Shown piece after piece: positions 1-5,603 of a stretch of 15,328 nucleotides of DNA. The notes under the pieces were generated by a model. It was not told where the DNA came from. It made no database searches and was given only the letters and a program-made list of their open reading frames with translations. The stretch comes from SW-9-67-25 sp964623735 (GTDB taxonomy: Archaea > Halobacteriota > Halobacteria > Halobacteriales > Haloarculaceae), in contig CAZUVE010000061.1 of assembly GCA_964623735.1 (NCBI GenBank), positions 1 through 15,328 of the forward strand, in the 5' to 3' direction. The position numbers and the translations under genes were made by a program. Numbering within the stretch: the first letter of the stretch is position 1; each line of letters begins with the position of its first letter.

Positions 1-335
1 TCGCGGGCTGGATGGCCGGCGACCACGCCGACCTGCGCGTCTGGCTGGACGCCCCGCTGGACGTCCGCGCGGCACGGATCGCCGATCGCGAGGACAAGCC
101 CGTCGAGACGGCCCGCGAGGAGACGAGCGCACGGACCGAGAGCGAGGCGCTACGCTACCGGGAGTACTACGGGATCGATATCGAAGACCGCTCGATCTAC
201 GACCTCGTCGTGAACACCGCCAGGTGGGGACCGGACGGCGTCGTCGATATCGTCGAACACGCCGTCGGGGGCTACGACGCCGGAAGCGACGAGGGCAAGA
301 CGCCCGTTACCGGCGTCGACTACGACTTCGGATGA
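1..335 (+). CDS. cmk: Cytidylate kinase, C-terminal part (start lies outside window)
   Basis: This is the last 110 or so codons of an archaeal cytidylate kinase, read in the frame beginning at base 3. The family transfers phosphate from ATP to CMP or dCMP in cytosolic pyrimidine nucleotide metabolism. The visible part contains GWMAG, the strand VWLDAPLDVRAARI, and the Arg/Glu-rich lid-like stretch from DREDKP through SEALRYREYYGIDI, ending in the helix and strand SIYDLVVNT. These match the C-terminal half of short archaeal Cmk proteins. The N-terminal P-loop is upstream of the window and cannot be checked. The stop overlaps the cbf5 start (ATGA), so the two genes are translationally coupled. 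This cmk-cbf5 order is familiar from haloarchaeal genomes. Confidence 0.9.
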   Translation, partial: AGWMAGDHADLRVWLDAPLDVRAARIADREDKPVETAREETSARTESEALRYREYYGIDIEDRSIYDLVVNTARWGPDGVVDIVEHAVGGYDAGSDEGKTPVTGVDYDFG

Positions 336-1306
336 CCCTGCGGGATCCGCCCGGCGAACGGTCGCCGGCCGACCGTCTTCCGTTTGGCGTCGTCAACCTC
401 GACAAACCTCCGGGACCGTCGGCCCACCAGGTCGCGGGCTGGGCGCGGGACGCCGTCGACGACGCCCTCGCGGAACGGGGTGCGGACGGCGGGCGTTGCG
501 ACGCCGGCAGCAGTCGGCCGACCGTCGACAGAGTTGCGCACGGCGGGACCCTCGATCCGAAGGTGACCGGGTCGTTGCCCATGTTGCTCGGGGACGCCGC
601 CAGGTGTGCACAGGTCTTCGACGACGCCCGCAAGGAGTACGTGGCCGTTCTCGAACTCCACGGGCCGGCCCCGACGGACCTCGAGGGGACCGTCGCCGGG
701 TTCGAGGGACCGATCTACCAGAAGCCCCCGCGCAAGAGCGCGGTCAGGCGCGACCTCCGTGTCCGCGAGATACACGCACTGGACGTTCTCGAACGCAGAG
801 GGCGGCAGGCCCTGCTCCGCGTCCGGTGTGACGCGGGTACCTACGTCCGGAAGCTGTGTCACGACCTGGGGCTGGCGCTGGGGACGGGCGCGCACATGGG
901 GGATCTGCGACGGACGGCGACGGGCACCTTCGACGACGCCGGCCTGGCGACGATGGAGGACCTCGTCGACGCGCTCGCGTTCTGGGTCGAGGGCGACTCC
1001 GGACCGCTCCGGGATGTGGTCGCGCCGGCCGAGCGAGCGCTCGCCGGCCTGTCCCGCGTGACGATCGCCGAGAGTGCGGCCCGGGAGGTCGCCGAGGGCG
1101 CGCCCGTCTACGCGCCCGGCGTTCTGTCGGCCGACCCGGCCGTCCGGACCGACGTCACCGGACGCAGGGCGCCACAGCCGGCAGGCGAGGGCGAGCGCGT
1201 CGCCTGTTTCACCCCCGACGGGATCGCGGTCTGTCTCGGCCGGTGTGTCGGCGATCCCGGCGCGGACTCCGGGGTCGTCGTGGACCTGGACCGGGTTCTG
1301 GTCTGA
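332..1306 (+). CDS. cbf5: Cbf5/TruB-family RNA pseudouridine synthase
   Basis: Catalytic subunit of the archaeal H/ACA ribonucleoprotein. It isomerises uridine to pseudouridine in rRNA with guide RNAs, and can also act on tRNA position 55. The 324-aa protein has the N-terminal motif VVNLDKPPGPSAHQV and the catalytic motif HGGTLDPKVTG, with the nucleophile Asp at about residue 75. It also has IYQKPPRKSAV, GTYVRKLCHDLG and GAHMGDLRRT, all diagnostic of Cbf5. A C-terminal PUA-like domain covers about residues 230-324. The ATG at 332 is preferred because it overlaps the cmk stop and starts just before the conserved region. The open frame extends upstream to 224, but that part is Arg-rich shadow sequence. 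Residues 41-66, before the catalytic motif, are longer and more variable than I expect for the family. Confidence 0.93.
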   Translation: MTLRDPPGERSPADRLPFGVVNLDKPPGPSAHQVAGWARDAVDDALAERGADGGRCDAGSSRPTVDRVAHGGTLDPKVTGSLPMLLGDAARCAQVFDDARKEYVAVLELHGPAPTDLEGTVAGFEGPIYQKPPRKSAVRRDLRVREIHALDVLERRGRQALLRVRCDAGTYVRKLCHDLGLALGTGAHMGDLRRTATGTFDDAGLATMEDLVDALAFWVEGDSGPLRDVVAPAERALAGLSRVTIAESAAREVAEGAPVYAPGVLSADPAVRTDVTGRRAPQPAGEGERVACFTPDGIAVCLGRCVGDPGADSGVVVDLDRVLV

Positions 1307-1310
1307 CACT

Positions 1311-1375
1311 GACGACCGTGCCGGCGTCACGGGATCCCCCGCGGGATCGACGGCGCTTGCGGGCACGCGGTCGTC
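1311..1375. other. Long stem-loop in the spacer after cbf5
   Basis: GACGACCGTGCC (1311-1322) pairs with GGCACGCGGTCGTC (1362-1375) with a 2-nt bulge. Inside it, CGTC/GACG (1325-1328 with 1349-1352) and GATCCC/GGGATC (1333-1338 with 1343-1348) stack into a second stem. It starts 5 nt after the cbf5 stop and ends before the promoter of the next gene. It could be a 3'-end structure of the cbf5 transcript, a small RNA, or a DNA cruciform. No U-tract follows, so a classical terminator is not obvious, and no ACA box is visible at the expected distance. Confidence 0.55.
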
Positions 1376-1403
1376 GGTGTGATTCCCAACCGGGAGCGGG
1401 GCG

Positions 1404-1415
1404 AAAGGATTAACG
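1404..1415 (+). promoter_or_regulatory. BRE/TATA-like promoter of the PQQ lipoprotein gene
   Basis: The sequence GAAAGGATTAAC, with AGGATTAA at 1406-1413, lies 26-33 nt before the ATG at 1439. That is the spacing expected for a leaderless haloarchaeal transcript, and it supports the ATG at 1439 over the upstream GTG at 1379. Confidence 0.5.
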
Positions 1416-1438
1416 TGGCGTTGGGTCAACTCCGGGGC

Positions 1439-2707
1439 ATGCCAGACGACCCGGACGAGCAGGCTACCCCTCGCGTCTCCCGGCGGGCGTTCCTCGCGGC
1501 AGGCGGGACCACAATCGCGGGAGGAGTCGCCGGCTGTCTGACGGTCGCGCCCCAGTCCCCGCCCGAACGCGTCGACGGGCAGACGGCCGAGAGCCGTGCC
1601 CTCCCCGAGCGCCCGGCGACCGTCTTCCGGGCGGACGTCGAACGCACCGGACACTGGCCCGGGGAGTCGGTCCCCGCTGCGGTCGACCTGGCGTGGTCGA
1701 TCCCGGGGATCAACACCGGCGACCACACCGCGGCCAAGTCCTCGCCGCTGTACTACGACGGCGCGGTCATCGCGCCCGGCGACACCGGGACGGTCCACTC
1801 GTTCACCCCGTCGGGGAACCGAAACTGGTCGGCCTCGCTGTTCCCCTCGACGCGGGGCACCCACTCGACGCCGGCCATCGTCGAGGAGTACGTCTTCACC
1901 GCGGGCTACGACGGCGCCGCCTACGCCTTCCACGCGGAGACGGGCGAGACCATCTGGCGAACCGAGGTCGCCGACGCAATCGGGTCGAGCCCCGTCTACT
2001 ACGACGGGCTCGTCTACGTCGCGACCGAGTTCTACACCCCCAGTGGGGGGATGGTTGCACTCGACGCCGCCACGGGCGCGATCCGCTGGGAGGACAACCG
2101 CGTGACGAACCACGCCCACTCCCAGACCGGCGTCGACCCAGACGCGGGCGTCTTTGCCGCCGGGAGCAACGACGGCTCGCTGTACGTCTGGGACCTCGAC
2201 ACGCGGGAGTTCCGCGGCACCTTCGAGACCGGCAACGCGGTCAAGGGCCCCGTCTGCATGTACGACGGGATGGCAGTGTTTGGCTCCTGGGACGACCACG
2301 TCTACGCCGTCGACACGGAGAGCCTCGAGGAGGTGTGGCGCTACGAGGCGGGCGGGAAGGTGATGGCCGGCGCGGCGCGCCATCCCGACACCGGCCTCCT
2401 GGTCATCGGGAGCCACGACGGGCACGTCCACGCGATGGACGCCGCCACGGGGGAGGGACAGTGGCGGTTCGACACCGGCGGCCTGGTCGTCGGATCGCCG
2501 AACGTGGTCGGCGACACCGTCCTGACGGGATCGTACTCGACGACCCTCTACGCCGTCGACGTGCGGACGGGCGAGCCACGCTGGGCGTTCGACGAACCCG
2601 ACGGATGGGTGACGGGGACCCCCGCCGTCCACGACGGGAACGTCTACGTGACAGAGCGGGCGACAGACGAGACTTCGGGTCACCTGTACAAACTGACTCC
2701 CGCATGA
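1439..2707 (+). CDS. Tat-exported lipoprotein with PQQ-type beta-propeller repeats
   Basis: A 422-aa secreted protein. The N-terminus has a twin-arginine motif (SRRAFLA, Arg15-Arg16), a short hydrophobic segment and a lipobox GVAGC, with Cys33 as the likely lipidated residue. It is therefore expected to be folded before export and anchored on the outer face of the membrane. The rest is a series of about seven blades with recurring SPVYYDGLVYV, DAATGAIRW, VYAVDTESLEEVWRY and VHAMDAATGEGQWRF elements. This is the PQQ-like (BamB/quinoprotein-type) repeat pattern. No residues for PQQ or metal binding can be assigned, so it may be a scaffold rather than an enzyme. It stands alone between cbf5 and a tRNA gene. 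The open frame runs back to 1379, but the Tat signal and promoter spacing favour 1439. The substrate or partner is unknown. Confidence 0.85.
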   Translation: MPDDPDEQATPRVSRRAFLAAGGTTIAGGVAGCLTVAPQSPPERVDGQTAESRALPERPATVFRADVERTGHWPGESVPAAVDLAWSIPGINTGDHTAAKSSPLYYDGAVIAPGDTGTVHSFTPSGNRNWSASLFPSTRGTHSTPAIVEEYVFTAGYDGAAYAFHAETGETIWRTEVADAIGSSPVYYDGLVYVATEFYTPSGGMVALDAATGAIRWEDNRVTNHAHSQTGVDPDAGVFAAGSNDGSLYVWDLDTREFRGTFETGNAVKGPVCMYDGMAVFGSWDDHVYAVDTESLEEVWRYEAGGKVMAGAARHPDTGLLVIGSHDGHVHAMDAATGEGQWRFDTGGLVVGSPNVVGDTVLTGSYSTTLYAVDVRTGEPRWAFDEPDGWVTGTPAVHDGNVYVTERATDETSGHLYKLTPA

Positions 2708-2710
2708 ACC

Positions 2711-2722
2711 GAAGGGCTTAAT
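2711..2722 (+). promoter_or_regulatory. TATA-like box of the tRNA-Pro gene
   Basis: GAAGGGCTTAAT ends 28 nt before the first base of the mature tRNA. The GCTTAAT core is at -34 to -28, as expected for an archaeal tRNA promoter. Confidence 0.55.
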
Positions 2723-2749
2723 CCCGGCAGGATCCTCCCCCACGAATAC

Positions 2750-2820
2750 GGGACCGTAGGGTAGCGGTATCCTCGGCGCATGGGGTGCGTCGGACCTGAG
2801 TTCGAATCTCAGCGGTCCCA
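2750..2820 (+). tRNA. tRNA-Pro (anticodon GGG)
   Basis: A 71-nt cloverleaf. The acceptor stem is GGGACCG (2750-2756) with CGGTCCC (2813-2819), and the discriminator is A2820. The D arm is GGGT-AGCGGTA-TCCT. The anticodon stem GGCGC/GCGTC encloses the loop ATGGGGT, which gives anticodon GGG (reads CCC and CCU). The variable loop is GGAC. The T stem CTGAG/CTCAG encloses the loop TTCGAAT. CCA is not encoded, as is usual in haloarchaea. No intron is present. Confidence 0.93.
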
Positions 2821-2880
2821 CTCAACTTTCTGATAGATGCCCACAGCCTTTCTTACTGGCAGGGATTCACCTCCGGATGC

Positions 2881-2941
2881 GCTCGGTTGAGGCCGAATTG
2901 GGAGACAGCCGATGACCGGGGTTCAAATCCCCGACCGAGCA
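2881..2941 (+). pseudogene. 61-nt tRNA-like fragment, probably a deleted tRNA-Glu
   Basis: GCTCGGT (2881-2887) pairs perfectly with ACCGAGC (2934-2940), followed by A2941. CGGGG-TTCAAAT-CCCCG (2917-2933) is a perfect T arm. Only 29 nt separate acceptor and T arm, where a tRNA needs about 41 or more, so full D and anticodon arms cannot both form. From memory, the 5' GCTCGGTTG and the 3' part from GCCGATGACC onward resemble haloarchaeal tRNA-Glu, and the missing part is about 14 nt. It is probably a pseudogene or a relic of an integration site. A transcribed tRNA-like RNA is not excluded. Confidence 0.6.
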
Positions 2942-2989
2942 TTCTGCGACGAACGCGAACAGCGACCACGAGAGAGGATTCTGAACTGC

Positions 2990-3068
2990 TAGTGATTGCT
3001 GTACGAATTACCGTTTCGACCGCGTTGTGTCCTGCGGTCGATCCGGTAATGGCTTACAGCAATCGCTA
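2990..3068 (+). repeat. Dispersed palindromic repeat, copy A (MITE-like)
   Basis: A 79-bp imperfect palindrome. The outer arms TAGTGATTGCTGTA (2990-3003) and TACAGCAATCGCTA (3055-3068) pair at 13 of 14 positions. The middle stem is ATTACCG (3007-3013) with CGGTAAT (3044-3050). The inner stem is CGACCGC (3017-3023) with GCGGTCG (3034-3040). It matches copies at 13052 and 15194 in order, spacing and sequence. It contains no ORF of its own. It lies after the tRNA-like fragment and before the promoter of the broken gene at 3143. Confidence 0.85.
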
Positions 3069-3100
3069 TGACAGGATGTCCGCTGGGCCCGGCCGGAACC

Positions 3101-3112
3101 ACACATATTAGC
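3101..3112 (+). promoter_or_regulatory. TATA-like box before the frameshifted gene
   Basis: ACACATATTAGC has its CATATTA core at 3104-3110, 33-39 nt before the GTG at 3143. This spacing fits a short-leader archaeal promoter and suggests the downstream broken frame was once expressed. Confidence 0.4.
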
Positions 3113-3142
3113 GTCCAACCCAACAGCGTGTAGAGCCAAGCC

Positions 3143-3693
3143 GTGAAGCCCGAATCTGCGACGGCCGAGGGGACCGCCGACCTGCTCGAATCCGGTGGGC
3201 GAGTCGTCGGCGTCGTGCCGGCAGCCCGGGTGGCAACGGCTGTCTGCCTCGACCGTGACGGCGCGGCCGTGGTGGCCGCTGACAGGGCGTCTCGTACTAC
3301 CGACCACACCGTCGCACGGCTGTCTGGCACGAGCCGTTCGAGGTCGAACTCACGAGGTTCAATCTCTTTCCCGACGTCGTGTACGGGGAGGTAGCGGACG
3401 GCGGACGGTTGGCCGGGCTGAACAGAGAGGTCTGCGACTACTCCGGGACTGCGACGCTCGACCGCGACGGCGACAAGTTCATACCGCGTCTGACGTTTGG
3501 CTACTTCGACAACGACACCGACTACGGGGAACTTGTCGACTGCCTCGAGACCAACCGGCAGTTGCAGCTCCCGACGATTCCGGTCGAGCAAGTCACGCTG
3601 GTCGCCTTCGAGGTCGGGGGCCGTCCGCCGACGTACAATCGACTCGAGACGGACGAGCTGTACAGTGACGGTCGTAGTTCCTCACGGGAGTGA
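3143..3693 (+). pseudogene. Frameshifted gene of unknown function
   Basis: Two adjacent plus-strand frames look like halves of one protein. The first starts with GTG at 3143 and reads MKPESATAEG... through VCLDRDGAAVVAAD at about 3280. The second frame has a stop at 3280-3282 and then reads GVSYYRPHRR, WHEPFEVELTRF and FPDVVYGEVADG, and on to a stop at 3691-3693. The second half, with FIPRLTFGYFDNDTDYGEL and LVAFEVGGRPPTY, has a convincing protein-like composition. A single shift between about 3250 and 3290 would join them into roughly 183 residues. I recognise no family, signal peptide or membrane segment. Its stop codon is the first triplet of a decayed repeat copy, so the C-terminus may be truncated. 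Alternatively only the second frame (GTG 3379) is a small real gene. Confidence 0.45.
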
Positions 3694-3750
3694 CCGCACA
3701 GACGCAGGCGGTCAACCGGGTAGACAGTTACAACTGTCATCATCAGTCTG
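3691..3750 (+). repeat. Decayed partial repeat, copy D
   Basis: The segment starts with the inverted repeat TGACCGC (3691-3697) and GCGGTCA (3708-3714), then AACCGGGTAGACAGTTACA and a tail CATCATCAGTCTG. This follows the right half of copy B (inner stem, CCGGTA, CACAGTTACAGC, ACTATCAGTCTAG) with small indels. The left half with its GATTGCTGT arm is not recognisable. Confidence 0.55.
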
Positions 3751-3889
3751 TGGTGTGGGACGTGTGGGAAGGAGACGGCTCGTCCGTAGAAAATTGTGAA
3801 AATAACGAATGTCTGTAACTGCAGCAGCAGCGTCGGTATAGTGTTGCCTCTGTACTTTCTGCGCCCTGGAGTCCAATCCCCCACAATAA

Positions 3890-3905
3890 CGACGAGGCCT
3901 CGTCG
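3890..3905. promoter_or_regulatory. Perfect 16-bp palindrome, candidate operator
   Basis: CGACGAGGCCTCGTCG is a perfect dyad whose edge lies 8 nt before the AATATTA TATA-like box (3914-3920) of the COG1361/RND operon. The surrounding DNA is AT-rich, so the dyad stands out. Position and symmetry fit a binding site for a dimeric regulator near the BRE. No regulator gene is in the window. Confidence 0.5.
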
Positions 3906-3910
3906 AATCC

Positions 3911-3922
3911 GACAATATTAAG
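3911..3922 (+). promoter_or_regulatory. TATA-like promoter of the COG1361/RND operon
   Basis: GACAATATTAAG, with core AATATTA at 3914-3920, lies 32-38 nt before the ATG at 3952. This predicts a start of transcription a few bases before that ATG. It argues against the TTG at 3931 as start codon. Confidence 0.5.
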
Positions 3923-3951
3923 TAATAGTATTGCATAATAAAGACACATCC

Positions 3952-5601
3952 ATGAAACATAGTCTGAAGAGTGTTACACTCGCGAGTGTCCTGGTCGTGG
4001 TCGTCGTTCTGGGCGGACTGTCGGCTGTGACGGTACCGGGCACGGCCGCCAAGTACAGCGACTTTTCTGAACCCGAGCTGTCACCGACGGTCCAGTCGGG
4101 AAACACGCTCGACCCCGGTGAGACGAAGACGCTGTCCGTAGCGGTCCAGAACCGCCACGACGGGATCACCGACACGGACCGGGCAATAGACGGCATCTCA
4201 CAGGTCGTTCGGACGCACCGACTCGACCTCGGCGCCGCGAGCGCGACGACGGTCTCGTTCGAGGCCGGCGAGGCTCCGGTCGAGGTGAAGACCGGCGAAC
4301 AGAGCCTCGGTACGATCACTCCCGGGAGCAGCCGGCAGACGTCGCTGACACTCGAAGTCGACGACGACGCACAGCCGGGAACCTACGACATCCCGGTCAC
4401 GATCAGCCACACCTACATCCATACGATCATCGTCGACCGGGACGACTACATCGTCCACCGGAACACGCGGACGATACCCAAGGACATCACGGTGCGCGTC
4501 CAGAAGGACGGTCGGCTGGGCGTCCTCGACGTCAGCAGCCAGGGACTCTACGAGAATGCGGAAGGGACCGTCGAGGTGTCTGTCAGGAACGACGGCACCG
4601 AAGTCATGCGTGAGGCCCGTCTGAACCTGCTCGAATCGCCGTCCCTCCAGCCGACGAGCAACGCCATCTCGCTCGGGACCGTCGAGCCCGGCAACAACGC
4701 GACCGCGTCGTTCCAGGCCCGGGTGAGCGGCGTCGACACGCCGGACTCGTACGGCGTCGAGTTCAGAGTGGCCTACGAGGACGAGAACGGCCAGCCAGTC
4801 CAGTCGAAGACCCGAACTGGCAGCGTCTCGATCGACAGCGGCCCCACCTTCGAGATGTCGGCCGAGGCCGAGTCGCTGTACGTCGACTCGACCGGCGCCG
4901 TCGTTCTCGAGGTGACGAACACGGGTGACCGCACTGCGACGGACGCGCGGGCACTCTTCCAGCCGGCCGAGCCGTTCTCGCCGTTCGCGAGCAGCGGGAA
5001 CCTCGGCACGCTCGACCCCGGCGAATCCGCGACCACCCGGTTCAAACTCGACGTCTCCGACCGCGCGCTGGCCCAGGACTACCCCCTGCGGTTCGTCGTG
5101 GCTCACGAGGACACCCACGGAAACACGCTCCAGAGTGACCCCGCGACCGCCGAGGTCGACGTCGGCCCCGAGCGTACCTTCGAGGTCGTCGAGGGTGCGC
5201 GGATCGCCGCCGGTGGCACCGACCAGATCACGCTGACTGTCGAGAACACCGGCGGCGGCACCCTCGAGGACGCGGTCGTCCGGATCAACACCAACTCGCC
5301 GTTCGAGACCGACGACGACACCGCACACGTCGGCACACTCGAACCTGGCGAGACCGCGACTGCGACGTTCACTGTCAGCGCCGGCAGCGACGCGACGCCG
5401 AAGTCGTACTCGCTCGACACGACGATCAAGTACGACAATCCCTTCGGCGAGACTGTCGTGTCTGACGTCCAGACCGCGCCAGTCGAGGTGACCGACTCCG
5501 AGGGCGGGCCGCTCGGACTGCTGCTCGTACTCGCCGTGGTCCCGCTCGCACTCGTGGGCGTTCTGGCATACCGGATCAACCTGCTCTCGCGGTTGCGCTA
5601 A
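3952..5601 (+). CDS. Secreted COG1361-type (S-layer-like) repeat protein with C-terminal membrane anchor
   Basis: A 549-aa extracytoplasmic protein. It has a Sec signal peptide (MKHSLK, then a hydrophobic stretch to about residue 28, with likely cleavage after PGTAA at 33). The ectodomain is made of Ig-like/CARDB-like beta modules, roughly 34-183, 189-294, 299-404 and 408-513. Each is marked by a turn motif such as LGTITPGSS, LGTVEPGNN, LGTLDPGES or VGTLEPGET. A single membrane helix (about 520-541, LLLVLAVVPLALVGVLAYRI) is followed by a short basic tail NLLSRLR, so the body should lie outside the cell. The transporter gene begins 2 nt after its stop. Haloarchaea commonly pair such COG1361 proteins with MMPL/RND transporters, so it probably acts as an accessory or substrate-binding partner. 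The start at 3952 is chosen over the TTG at 3931 from promoter spacing and signal-peptide form. Confidence 0.8.
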   Translation: MKHSLKSVTLASVLVVVVVLGGLSAVTVPGTAAKYSDFSEPELSPTVQSGNTLDPGETKTLSVAVQNRHDGITDTDRAIDGISQVVRTHRLDLGAASATTVSFEAGEAPVEVKTGEQSLGTITPGSSRQTSLTLEVDDDAQPGTYDIPVTISHTYIHTIIVDRDDYIVHRNTRTIPKDITVRVQKDGRLGVLDVSSQGLYENAEGTVEVSVRNDGTEVMREARLNLLESPSLQPTSNAISLGTVEPGNNATASFQARVSGVDTPDSYGVEFRVAYEDENGQPVQSKTRTGSVSIDSGPTFEMSAEAESLYVDSTGAVVLEVTNTGDRTATDARALFQPAEPFSPFASSGNLGTLDPGESATTRFKLDVSDRALAQDYPLRFVVAHEDTHGNTLQSDPATAEVDVGPERTFEVVEGARIAAGGTDQITLTVENTGGGTLEDAVVRINTNSPFETDDDTAHVGTLEPGETATATFTVSAGSDATPKSYSLDTTIKYDNPFGETVVSDVQTAPVEVTDSEGGPLGLLLVLAVVPLALVGVLAYRINLLSRLR

Positions 5602-5603
5602 CG

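Noticed and set aside
224..331. Upstream extension of cbf5
   Set aside because: It overlaps cmk in another frame and is Arg-rich with no conserved residues. The ATG at 332 coupled to the cmk stop is far better.
1311..1375. H/ACA guide RNA for the neighbouring Cbf5
   Set aside because: No ACA box is seen 14-16 nt after a plausible pocket and no clear K-turn is present. The stem-loop alone is not enough.
320..2821. 833-codon open frame on the minus strand
   Set aside because: It lies antisense to cbf5, the PQQ protein and tRNA-Pro. It has no recognisable motif and is the typical long shadow frame of GC-rich DNA.
3931..3951. TTG start for the COG1361 protein
   Set aside because: It lies too close to the TATA-like box at 3914-3920 and adds a polar segment before a normal signal peptide.
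3712..3960. Small minus-strand ORFs (82 and 120 codons) in the AT-rich spacer
   Set aside because: Their codon use is unlike the genome, they show no domain, and they cross the operon promoter and a repeat copy.
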